The translations under genes and the position numbers were made by a program. 64,000 nucleotides of DNA from Apium graveolens (taxonomy: Eukaryota > Streptophyta > Magnoliopsida > Apiales > Apiaceae): assembly GCF_009905375.1 (NCBI RefSeq), contig NC_133648.1, forward strand, positions 308,032,565 through 308,096,564, in the 5' to 3' direction. This document shows positions 22,123-31,911 of this stretch, piece after piece. Under the pieces are notes generated by a model that had not been told where the DNA came from, made no database searches, and worked only from the letters and a program-made list of their open reading frames with translations. The stretch's first letter is position 1. Each line of letters starts with the position of its first letter.

Positions 22123-23449
22123 TGTTAGGTCCCAATGTGTTTGTAGAAGGGGGGGTTGAATACAAACAGTACCGAATAATCGAATAAATGCGGAATAAAA
22201 AATGTGAAACAAAATTCAAGTTAAATAAAAATATTATTAAACTTGAAAGGTGTTACAACAACTGTATCGATTACAAGGTATTAATCTCAAATCAATTATC
22301 ACAAATCTAGAATAAATTCGACATGAACTTTTTCTATTTTTGCAATAATTAGAATCAAATGCTAAACGCGATTTGAGATTAAGTTCTAGGGATTTTGATC
22401 CGCTAGATTGTTACACAAGAACAAGATAAATAATTCTAGTGGTTTGGATTTAACATTAACAAACTAGAAATTGATCTTGAATTTCTGCAGATGAAGGATG
22501 ATATTTTTCAGAGGCGGCTGCTTTCTTTTGTTCTTGTATTTTTATTTTGTTGTAGTGAACTGCTGCTTGTCTGCTTCTTTTTAATCAACAGAATAGAATT
22601 GAACCGGAATGACAATCCTATAGCTGGCAAGACTTTCGGTAGGACAATGGATTGAACTAGCAAGACAATCTGATTGAACTAGCAAGACAATCAGAATGAA
22701 CTAGCAAGACAATCAGAATGAACTAGCAAGACAATCCTCCTCCTAGTGTAACTTTCGGTGAGACTATTGAAAATGGCCTAGCATGACAATCGGTATGACA
22801 ATCCAGATTGTCATGCTAGTTCATTTTCAATTGTCTTGCTGATTTAATGCAGATTTTAATCCAATTAAAATTCTGAAAATCCTTAATATTAATTCAGAAT
22901 TAATTAATCAATTAATTCAATTAATCAATAAATTAATCTTTACAGATATAATTTATTTTCTTAATTAAATTATATGACTTAATTAATTAATAGAGAATTA
23001 ATACTAATCTTGAGCAGCATCCAATCTTCTGAATATCTTCTGAAAATCACTGAGAATTATGAATCAATTCCACCACTTCAATGTTGACACTCCATGTACT
23101 GTCTGGTTCATGAGTGACTAACTTCCGTGATGTTTCTTCATGTCTTGACTTTGATACTCTTGATTTTCTTCAGACTAAATCCTTGTAATTTATGATACTC
23201 TGACGAGATCTCTGTCACTTGATTAAATCCACACTCTTGATTTATATCACTGAGGCATGATCAATTTTTTGAACTTCTTCCAGTAAATTAATTCCTCAAG
23301 TCTGTAGATGAACCTTGTTTCTGAATCCTTTGACAGATATTACTCTGTGAGATCTCTTTGACGGTAGATCCACTATTTACTTATTACATTCTTATTTGAG
23401 TTGAGTTGAATCCTCGAATATACAAATAGGCTATGACATATGGCTTACA
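22123..23449 (-). repeat. Element G 5' LTR (1327 bp)
   Basis: This is the twin of 15942-17268, same length and about three single-base differences by eye. TSD ATTAC follows at 23450-23454, after which the A-family LTR sequence resumes. Confidence 0.93.
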
Positions 23450-23454
23450 ATTAC

Positions 23455-26400
23455 TTACTGGATATAAGCTTAAAGGAAGATGAAGTTACCAATTACTTCA
23501 CTATACTTGTACCATTTATAAAACTACTTGAACTACCACTGTTCAAAGTATTATAGGTTTCAAAAGTTCATCCCATAGATGAGACCACAAGTTAAGACTT
23601 GAATAGATTAAATCTTTGAAATATTATTGAATGAAATGAAGTTACGAGATACTTCATTAAGTCCCGATATATATCCACATATATATCTCTTATACATTTA
23701 TTGGAGACCTCTGTCATGTAAAGTATGAACAGAGTTTGTAACATCCAATGAATTTTTTTGGAAAGGAAAAGAATTGTGGCATAAACCCGATATCTTTCTA
23801 ATTAGGCAAAGATACCAATAAGTAACCTTTTCTACTGTAGATGGATGAATTCATCGCCGGTCATCACCCTGGCCGCATTAGGACCTCACGCTAGACCGTT
23901 ACCCGACCACTCACGCGTGGATGGACTGTCACCCTGCATCTTACACCTTCATAGACCGTACCCCGGTCTGTCGCTTATGTCACTCAATCAGATGGACTTA
24001 CTTCCCGAACATTGGGCAAGTAATCAAATTGTTTTCTCAAAACAGCAACCATGTTGCGAATATAAAATACACCACAGAGCCGGATCCCTTAGATTTTTGA
24101 GCGAGTATTCAAGTCCCCTTTTAAAAGGAAGAGCTTAAATTTGAAAACGAGTTTTGGGATCCGCTCTAACTTTTAAAATTATTTTTGAAGACTCGAGAAC
24201 CTTTTTAAGAATGTTTGGAGTAATGCTGATTTAATAAAATAAATCAGTCCCAATATATTAGAAAATATCTGAATATTATTATTTAAATAATATTCCCATA
24301 AGGATAATCCTTATAAAAATAATTGAAGTAAAAGTTTTAAAACTCATACTTGAAATGGATATTAAATAACCAAAGATATACTTATACGAAATTATGATCT
24401 TTATTTGAATAATCAAAAATAAGTTTGATTATCGAAACATTATTCTTTAATAAAATATAGAATATTATTTAATAAATAAGCGGAGTCATAAGTCCTCAAA
24501 TGAATATTCAAAATAATATTCATTAAATAAAATAAAGCGTGTCATAGTCCTCGAATGAATATTCAAATTAATATTCATTAAATAAAATAAATCGAGTCAT
24601 AAGTCCTCGAATGAATATTCAAAGTAATATTCATTAATAAAAATAAAGTTATCGAATAAACCTTATTCGATTAATAGTTTTGAAAACTATTTATATATAT
24701 ATATATAAATATACATATATTATACTCGGGAACACCGACTCCCGGTTTAGAAAAATGTTCACATTCGGGTCCCCTATACTAAGGGTATACGCAATTACTG
24801 CTTATCTCTAGCATAGGTATTATGCAACTTATAAGCAATTGAATCAACAGATATATATCAAGATTGCGAAACAGACATGCATATATACCATATCACATGC
24901 TCCAATATATCGCAAGATTTGCTAATTAACCATCATGCATTTATCACAAGATAATGCATATACATATGTATACATCACAACAACAGTATAACGGGTAGAA
25001 AACTTGCCTGAGCGACTGGGGGTGACAAATGGCTTGGGATGAGTCTGGTAACCTATAAACAACATATAAGTTGGAATTAAACCAAAGTCGCTTATGAATC
25101 TATACTTTAACCAATTAGACTCTAACACTCGCTTTGCGCTCAACGATTCTCTTAAGTCGCTCGAGTACCCTCGGCTCCACCATTTTTAATAAATTAACCA
25201 TTAAGGGTTTTAAGGCGATTCTTTTTCGAGTGCCTTACCAACTGCCTAATACACTTTACATAAATGATTCATACTCCAATTAGTCCTTTAAAGTCTTTAA
25301 CCTATGTTCCAAAGTAAGGCGAGGGGTAATGGTTCGTTCGCGAAATGCCGTTACTTAAAACGGTCGTTTCTCCTAAACCGTACATCGGATTCAAACGAAC
25401 CACATATCAAAACGAAGCTCGTAACATGAACTATCTAATCATGGCAATGGTCAAAACTTAACAGTGAGTCCTCGGGTCCTGATGTTAAGAACACAACAGT
25501 CTAAAGTAAATCGGACATTACGACGGCTATGTTTACGCGATTACCAATTTTTATCCTACTCTAAATCAACCACCAATCAACCACAATTCAACCATACAAC
25601 CAAACTCCATACCTACAATGCTACAACAGCCCCAACAACTCAATATTTCCAAATTTATACTACTTCCCAACATGAACTAAAAGCTTTACTTAAGTTCTTT
25701 AACTAATCAACAAGATTTACAACTCCAAACACATCACAAAATCAACACATCTCTAAATACTCAATAATCAATATTCTCATGAACCATACTAAACACAAAA
25801 GCTCTAAATATACGAAAGTAGGGCTAGGGTTTGAGATTATACCTTCCTTGGTGAGTAAAAGTAACTAAGGAGCTTGGAATCACCCTTGAAAGTCTTTACC
25901 AAAGCTTAATCTAAACAAAAACTCAAGAATAAAATTTTAAGTTCTTGAAAAACACTATTCACCCTCTTCTTCCATGAATTCTAGGAAGAGATTGTGAAGG
26001 AATTTGAAGCTTAAACTTATAGGATAGCTATGTCTATGCATAAGGAATCTTAGATAATTACCTCACTAATTAATGAAGCTTGGAACTTGGATTTTGGTTT
26101 TTTTCTTCTTGAAATGGAAAAGAGGCCAAGAGCTTTTAGCTTGAAATGGGAAGTCAACTTGTGTTTTTGGTGAAATGATTTGTTGGTTGGTTGTTTTTGC
26201 TTTTATTTTAATTATTTACCTTTTAACCATGGTGATTTTTGTGTGGCTTGAAATCAACCACACTTCCTTCCCTTTTTGGTCATGCTTAGGTCACCAATCC
26301 TATGTCATTTTCCCATGCTTGTCCTCTTCTTATTGGTTTGATGACATCATCCTCACTAACCTCTTTGATTAGCTTCTAATTACTTGGCTAATGACCGCTG

Positions 26401-26800
26401 ATCTGTTATACGGTTCGCTTAACTTTCGTTTTCGTTTATCGTTTGAGGGATCATACCCGGGATCTTATTACTTGGGTTTCCTTAACCTTTCTCAATACAT
26501 TATATTCCTTTTATGATCCTCTCTTATAATCCTTGAATTTAAATCCTTTTTATCCTGTTACCTTATACTCAATTTTTTCGGTATCTGGTGGATTTTCGGG
26601 AAAAATCAAAGTGTTCGAATTTGGATTCTGACGATCTTTACATACACTTATATATCATATAGAGTACTAATAAGATCTCAGAATAAAAATAAAAGAACCC
26701 CTACATAGTGTGGCATGAAAAATTTTCTTATTCAGCAATATCAGCAAAAACACTATTCATAAGGGTTACAAAAAAAGTTCAAAATTTTGGGGTTATTACA
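23455..26800 (-). repeat. Element A 5' LTR, outer part
   Basis: This is the remaining 3346 bp of the split LTR, parallel to about 6055-9402. It begins after the copia TSD and ends ...GGGGTTATTACA at 26800 (minus: TGTAATAACCCC). A 73-aa minus ORF at 24922-25143 is shared with the twin at 7524-7745. The corresponding frame is stopped in the C LTRs, so I treat the block as conserved but non-coding. No other gene is visible. Confidence 0.88.
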
Positions 26801-28253
26801 CTATATTTCTTAATTTCTGGCTTCTAGGAGCATTCTGCTTAGCATACTCAGTGAACTTTTGTCCAGGTCCTCCCTTCTTCGGGGTTGAATCATTATTTTG
26901 CTCAGTTCTGGGATACTTGTCCTTGGCAATATATTTCAGATCAGTCCTTCGCTTCTTGCCACCAGCAGGCTCGTTATTCACTACCGTTTTCCTCATACTT
27001 TCCTCAACTTTGATATACTTCCCGGCCCTATCTTGGAGTTGTAACATACTTTCGGGAGGGCGCTTGGCCAATGACATCTTGAAGAACTCGTCCCTAGTTC
27101 CCTGTTGTAGTGCTATCATAGCCATCTTGTCATCAAGATTCGGGACCTTCAAGCCTTTCTTGGTGAAAGGATTCAGATAGTCTCTCAAGGACTCTTTTGC
27201 TCCTTGCACAATGCTCATGAGGGAAGCTGAGCTTTTCTCATGCATTCTCCCACTGATGAACTGCTTAATAAAAGCCTGACTTAACTCTCTGAAAGACCCA
27301 ATAGAATTCGGAGGCAAACGGCTATACCATCTTTGAGCCATTCCCGACAGGGTTTGAGAAAAGGCCCGACACTCAATAGCGTCGTTCACGGGCTGCAGCA
27401 ACAGCGCATTAGAGAATGTCCTGACATGATTAGCGGGATCTCCTATGCCATCATAAGCTTTGATGGTGGGCATCTTAAACTTCCATGAGATATGGGCATT
27501 CATTATCTCTTCAGTGAACGGTGGAGTAGGATCATCAAGATCTCCTAGGGGAAGAAGATTGCTTGGATCAGCCCTTGGGACAACAGTCCTTCTCTGTAGT
27601 GGACCATCCAGGTCTATGATTGGAGAAGGATTTCTGCCCCTTGGAGGTAGTGGGGGTACGGAGGTCTGATGCACCTCCAAGTCGCGCTTCAGCCTTTGAA
27701 TCTCAGCCTCGTGAGCCCTGATTCTCTCCTGCACTTCTTGGGGATTCGTCCCTCGGGTGCTCCTAGGGCGCTGGTTACCATCAGGCATCGTCTCTTTACC
27801 AGCACGCCTCCTTCTTGGGGCCACGTCATCATCCGAAGATTCGGAGTCTCTCTCAGTGTAGGGACCAGAAAATTCTTGATCCTCAGGGATAAGAGCCAAA
27901 CCATGTATATATTGGGGAGTCTGCCCTTGTGCTTCACTCCTATTAGCATGTCCACTTCCTCCAACCTCGGGGTAAAGGGGCATCCTATAAGGGGGTTACT
28001 GGTCACAATAGTTGAATACTCATACCCAACGGGTCGAGAATTCACAGGTGTATGTAGCTTTTGGAGTTGGGAATTCGTTGAGGAGCCGGGGGAATCGTCC
28101 CTTGAGGCTGAGGTTCAGTTGCCCTACTTGGGCTCCTCCTTAGTTGGTGGCATAGGTTGAATGTGGAGGTATCTCCACCGTTGAAGAAATAGTTTGGGTC
28201 GTCCCCACTGGTGTTCCTTCAGGGGCGCTGTTTCCTCTCCGTGTTCTCGCCAT
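26801..28253 (-). pseudogene. Element E (Tat-like gypsy) gag, upstream half
   Basis: This is the start of gag of the outermost left-hand element. ATG at 28253 (MARTRRGN...) lies 16 bases after the primer site. A stop interrupts it near 28140, and the long frame resumes from about 27983 to the element A insertion at 26801. Visible are a Glu/Arg-rich coiled coil (ERIRAHEAEIQRLKRDLE), then the retrotransposon gag domain (GDPANHVRTFSNALLLQ, CRAFSQTLSGMAQRWYSRLP, FRELSQAFIKQFISGR, LRDYLNPFTKKGLKV). The frame continues at 5523-4594. Element E is called Tat-group from this gag type and the primer site. It is dead through stops and insertion. Confidence 0.85.
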
Positions 28254-28268
28254 GGTTGTTGTAAGCTT

Positions 28269-28285
28269 TCCCACAGATGGCGCCA
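28269..28285 (-). promoter_or_regulatory. Element E primer binding site
   Basis: On the minus strand TGGCGCCATCTGTGGGA lies between the LTR and gag ATG. The same kind of site (TGGCACCGTCTGTGGGAA) primes element F at 56562-56579. It differs from the iMet site of elements A, C, D and G. Confidence 0.8.
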
Positions 28286-28289
28286 AATA

Positions 28290-28830
28290 TTATGGATAAA
28301 AACTTAGGGTGTATTAATTCTTGTATTTATTACTAAGGTTCGGGAGTTCAAGGCCTTTAATGGCTGCTCTCGTATTTCGTAGTTTAACTCTGCATTTACG
28401 AGATGCCTACGTATCTCTGTGAATTAGAGAATCAAGCCAAAAAACATAGTTCTTATAGGAGGGGTGAGTCCCCTTATATAGATGTTGGGAGTCCTTGAAT
28501 TGGACTAGGGTTAGGAGACTTTTTGAATAAGTCTCAAACTTTAGATAGACTTTGAAGTATTAAAATAGAGGAATTAGATTCCTAGTTGGTGTAGGTGCCC
28601 TTGAGGCTATTTTTTATAGAATTACATCATCGTTTGGCCTTATTTAATGAGTTGGTAATCCTCCTTATTTATTAATTACGAAATTAATAAATAATCAGGG
28701 CTTTGGGTCTCATTAATTGGGCTTCGTTATTAGACAGTATCAGGTCTAATTAATTCAACATTAACTCTATTTCTAGGCTACTTTTAGGCCCATATCAACT
28801 CATTTATTTACAGTTTTTTTCACATATTTG
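28290..28830 (-). repeat. Element E 5' LTR (ends approximate)
   Basis: The stretch right of the primer site has LTR features on the minus strand: a TATA box (TATATAAGGG, 28481-28490) about 190 bp from the primer site. The outer end is uncertain; candidates are TG starts near 28822-28836. No second copy is in the window, so length is an estimate of about 545 bp. Confidence 0.5.
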
Positions 28831-28992
28831 ACACGAATTTTAAGGCAACAATAAAGTATAGTTGCGTAATTTATTTTTAAAGAATTACTTTTTGTATAAA
28901 AGTTTGAACATTATATTTATATTTTTATTTAGATGAAAAAAATTAAAAAAAGATTTATGCGACTACATTTAATAAGAGTATTAAAGTATGTG

Positions 28993-29027
28993 CCCCGCCC
29001 CCGCCCCCGCCCCCGCCCCCGCCCCCG
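28993..29027. repeat. (CCCCGC)n hexanucleotide repeat, G-quadruplex-prone on the minus strand
   Basis: Thirty-five bases read ccccgc followed by (ccccgc-type) units with five to six C's between single G's. The minus strand therefore has five consecutive G5 runs separated by single C's, a textbook G-quadruplex pattern with 1-nt loops. The surroundings are very AT-rich, so the tract is compositionally isolated. Confidence 0.85.
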
Positions 29028-29736
29028 ATGTAAAGAATCGAAAGATGCGGAGGGAATCATAACTAATCAATTAATTTTTAACATAAAACACAATAAAAAC
29101 TTTTTATTCAACTTATCAATTATTGTGTTACATGTGCATGAGTTAAACGGGAAACAATTCGTATTATAGGGCCACGTTGAATTACAAATCATACCCAAAC
29201 ACGTCATAATTTATATATATTTGGACAATTCTGTTTAATAAAATAATATTATAATTACTAATAGCTAATCAATTATCTTTTTAAACTAAAATTCATTATC
29301 ATTTTTATATTTTATAATTAAGATACTATATATTTAAAAATAGCATTAAATATTGTATATATATGGTGATTGGTTACATTGATAAATGCCCCCCCTAGTC
29401 AAGAAACAGGAAATCGCAGGATGACTTGTCCAAGACTTTAGCAGGCATCTAGGCCCAATAACTTTGAGCAGAAAGTCCAACCCAACACGAGGGGATTATT
29501 AATTTCTCAAATGTAAAACCTTAGATTACGTATTACTCAATCAAATAGTGATATTAAATTTATATGATGACTATTTATCTAACCTATTTCAAGTCGTATA
29601 CTTACAACCGCATTTGCTTCAGAGTGAACTCGCAAGTGGTCCAAAATCAACTCTCTTTTTTGCATTTTTCTTAATTTTTTCTAATTTTTTTAATATTTAA
29701 ATGTTAAAAAGTTTGTATTCATTGTTTTAATAAATA

Positions 29737-29763
29737 CCAGCTTTACAACACGTGCGATGCACG
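29737..29763 (-). mobile_element. Helitron-like 3' terminus (1)
   Basis: On the minus strand a hairpin CGTGC-ATC-GCACG is followed by a 10-nt spacer and CTGG, with T as the next host base. Hairpin plus CTRR before T is the Helitron 3' signature. The 5' TC end was not found, so the extent is unknown. Confidence 0.5.
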
Positions 29764-29837
29764 GTTCTTCATTATATTTTTATATTATTTAAATTTATAA
29801 TAAAAAAAATTTAGATCATTACGTTATTAATATATTT

Positions 29838-30019
29838 ATAAATAATAATATAAATATTTATTATTGACAGGATTCGAACCTGGATCTTGGATAGTGTATA
29901 AATAATAATATAAATATTTGATGTTGGTGAGGTTCGAACTTCGGAGTTTTAGTAGTGTATAAATAATAATATAAATATTTGTTGTTGACACAGTTCGAAC
30001 CTGAGAGTTTGAGTAGTGT
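29838..30019. repeat. 60-bp minisatellite, three units, with a TTCGAACC core
   Basis: Three units start ATAAATAATAATATAAATATTT and carry a ttcgaacctg-type core, ending tagtgt. The core resembles a tRNA B-box (GGTTCGAANCC), but no A-box or clover-leaf is apparent. Confidence 0.75.
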
Positions 30020-30535
30020 ATACTCTTTTAGTATTTGAATCTAACGATCCTGATCACTTAATTTAAAAGATCTGACGGTCATAAACGAGAATAACCAAAC
30101 CAACCAAAAAAGACCTACCAACCAAAAAAATATATCAAATTATATCTTATTCCGATTATTATTATATAAATTTTTCAAATTAGGTGACACGGTAAGTAAC
30201 AAAATATAATTTTAGTAACTCGTAGAATTACACGTTGATCGAAAACTCACGTGACATGTTATTATTTAGTAAAACTTTTGGTCATGGAGTAGTCAGTAGT
30301 ATTTCCTTATTATTATATATAGGTCGCCTTTAATTATTTTTTTGGGAAGATACACAATTCATGTCATGCTATATTTAATCTCGTTTATTTCGCCAATATA
30401 TTTTCGTTATTAGAGGTATCAAAACTTAGTTCTCAACAGTAGAATACACACCATATATTTAAGTAAAATATATTTAAAAACCTACATTTGTTTTTTTTGG
30501 ACTTTATCCTTAAAAAGTAGGAAATATAAGTATAA

Positions 30536-30563
30536 CTAGCCTAAAAGCCCGTGCGCGGCACGG
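30536..30563 (-). mobile_element. Helitron-like 3' terminus (2)
   Basis: On the minus strand a perfect hairpin CCGTGC-CGC-GCACGG is followed by nine bases and CTAG, then host T. It is closely related to the end at 29737, on the same strand and about 800 bp away. The 5' end is not identified. Confidence 0.55.
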
Positions 30564-31764
30564 ACCTCTATATATTAAAATATTATCTCGAACGAGTTTG
30601 CATCTATATATAAATAATTTTTTAATACAATAAATAATTATTTTAACTTTTCATTGGATTTTCTTACTTCTTTTTCTTTTCACACATATTATTAAAACGG
30701 TATTAGATAACTTTAGTGGCATGAGCTTATTTTTTATCGCACAGTTCGATTTTAACTTATTCCGATAATTTTGAGATTATATATTTATTGAAAGTTATAT
30801 GATCCTAATTAATAAAAATATCAAAACTATATCATTATAAGAAAAATATTTGAGATTGTTTGTAGGTCGGGGCAATTTGGGGTCAAGGATTACTATGCTC
30901 GCTACTGATTCCTGAACATAGCTGAACATAGCTTAAATCCGAAGATGAGGATTATTTTCATTACCGATCTCCGTCAGAATGGGGATTCCCACGGTGATGC
31001 AGAGAATAATTAAAAATAATAATTTTATATTTTTAGTATATTTTTAAAATAAAAAATAATATGCTAATTTGTAATATATAAAAACATTGATAATATCTCA
31101 TATTTTTAATATCAAATCATATTAGAACTAATTTATAATGTAAATAAATGACAAATTAAAAATATATATTACATTATAATGTAAAAAAATAGATCAATAA
31201 AATTACAGATTATTTTAAAATTATTAGAATTTTTAAATACTATTTTTATAAAATTCTATTTAATAAAATATATAAAAAATATATACCTCATCCTGATATA
31301 TATATATATAAATAAATCGGGGTTAATTAAGAGAATTTATAAATGTGAAGTGAGTGAAAGAAATTGAAAATGAATATGAGGTGAGTGAAACAAATACGAG
31401 GTGGTGTCATTTTTAAAACTTTATAATAAAATTACAAAAACTATATAAAAAGAGGCACGTAAATAATATAAACCAACATTTTATTTACTCAAAAATTAAA
31501 GTAATAAAAATGAATTTGATAAAAAGAGAGGTTGTGGCTTATCTAATAATAATTTTAAATTTAACTCAAGAAGTGACGTAATACAGTACTAGTGAGGTTC
31601 GATTCTTAGTAGATACAATATTATACCTATTTTTAACAAAAATTATCTGAGGATGACATTTTTATAATTTTACAACATAAAAGAGTAAATTTATAATTTA
31701 ACGGCCATTAAAATGATTCAATTTATTCTAAGTTCTCTTTTAATGTACAGAAGGAGATAGTTAT

Positions 31765-31911
31765 TGTTATGACCAAATTTCTGATGATGATAGAACGTCC
31801 TTCGATCGTGTGGAGCGTCCTTCGGTCGGACCTGCAAGGAGAAGAATGCAAGGGTTTGTCCCCCCGATTCACCTCCGGTGTGAGAATCAGTAATCGGCCT
31901 TTCATGAGTAA
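31765..31911 (-). repeat. Element F 3' LTR, first piece
   Basis: It matches 56581-56727 with a few substitutions. It begins tgttatgacc and ends catgagtaa; the last five bases AGTAA are the element C target duplication. The second piece is 45567-45604. Confidence 0.88.

Larger units (their letters stand above)
15942..23449 (-). mobile_element. Element G: young gag-only copia retrotransposon
   Basis: This is a complete minus-strand copia element with 1327-bp LTRs (15942-17268 and 22123-23449) and an exact 5-bp TSD ATTAC (15937-15941 and 23450-23454). By eye the LTRs differ at only about three positions, so the insertion is recent. The interior has a primer site (22109-22120), an intact 743-aa gag, a short protease stub, an RNase H remnant and a non-coding 3' spacer; integrase and RT are gone. 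Long LTRs, large gag and a long 3' spacer suggest the SIRE/Maximus group. It is non-autonomous and resembles plant terminal-repeat elements that keep only gag. Confidence 0.92.
5524..26800 (-). mobile_element. Element A: Tekay/Del-type gypsy chromovirus, with nested copia G
   Basis: This is a full-length minus-strand LTR retrotransposon. The 3' LTR is 5524-9402 and the 5' LTR is 15423-15941 plus 23455-26800, split by copia G. LTRs read TGTAATAACC...GTGTTACA. The interior has an iMet-type primer site (15407-15418), a leader ORF, gag-protease, RT, RNase H, integrase with a chromodomain-like tail, and a polypurine tract at 9403-9415. Gag-pol is one frame broken by two nonsense codons and one frameshift. 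It is inserted in element E gag; flanks share ATAG (minus strand; tatag versus gatag), an imperfect 5-bp TSD. The LTRs differ by several bases per 100 (for example 6360-6660 against 23752-24050), so it is clearly older than copia G. Confidence 0.88.
28831..31764. other. AT-rich intergenic DNA between the two retrotransposon blocks
   Basis: There is no convincing gene in these 2.9 kb. It holds a (CCCCGC)n tract, a 60-bp minisatellite and two Helitron-like ends (listed separately). A GC-richer patch at about 30860-31010 with repeated 'gggg' and 'gattcc' motifs could be a decayed transposon end. The ORF over the C-rich tract is a translation of the repeat and not a gene. Confidence 0.6.

Noticed and set aside
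24922..25143. A 73-aa ORF repeated at 7524-7745 and 24922-25143 (minus).
   Set aside because: Repetition is explained by the two LTRs of element A, and the homologous frame in the C LTRs has a stop, so coding is not supported.
27669..28160. A 163-aa plus-strand ORF opposite element E gag.
   Set aside because: It is a shadow of the gag region on the other strand with no recognisable domain.
28230..28253. The gag of element E also starts M-A-R-T-R-R-G, similar to the H3 start.
   Set aside because: Only the first four residues fit; K4, Q5, T6, R8 and K9 are not in register. It is kept as a caution that MART-like starts can arise by chance.
28933..29169. ORF with a Pro-Arg repeat.
   Set aside because: It is only the translation of the (CCCCGC)n tract; the flanks are AT-rich and unlike a gene.
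30860..31010. GC-richer patch resembling a decayed hAT or other transposon end.
   Set aside because: No clear terminal repeats or target duplication could be identified.
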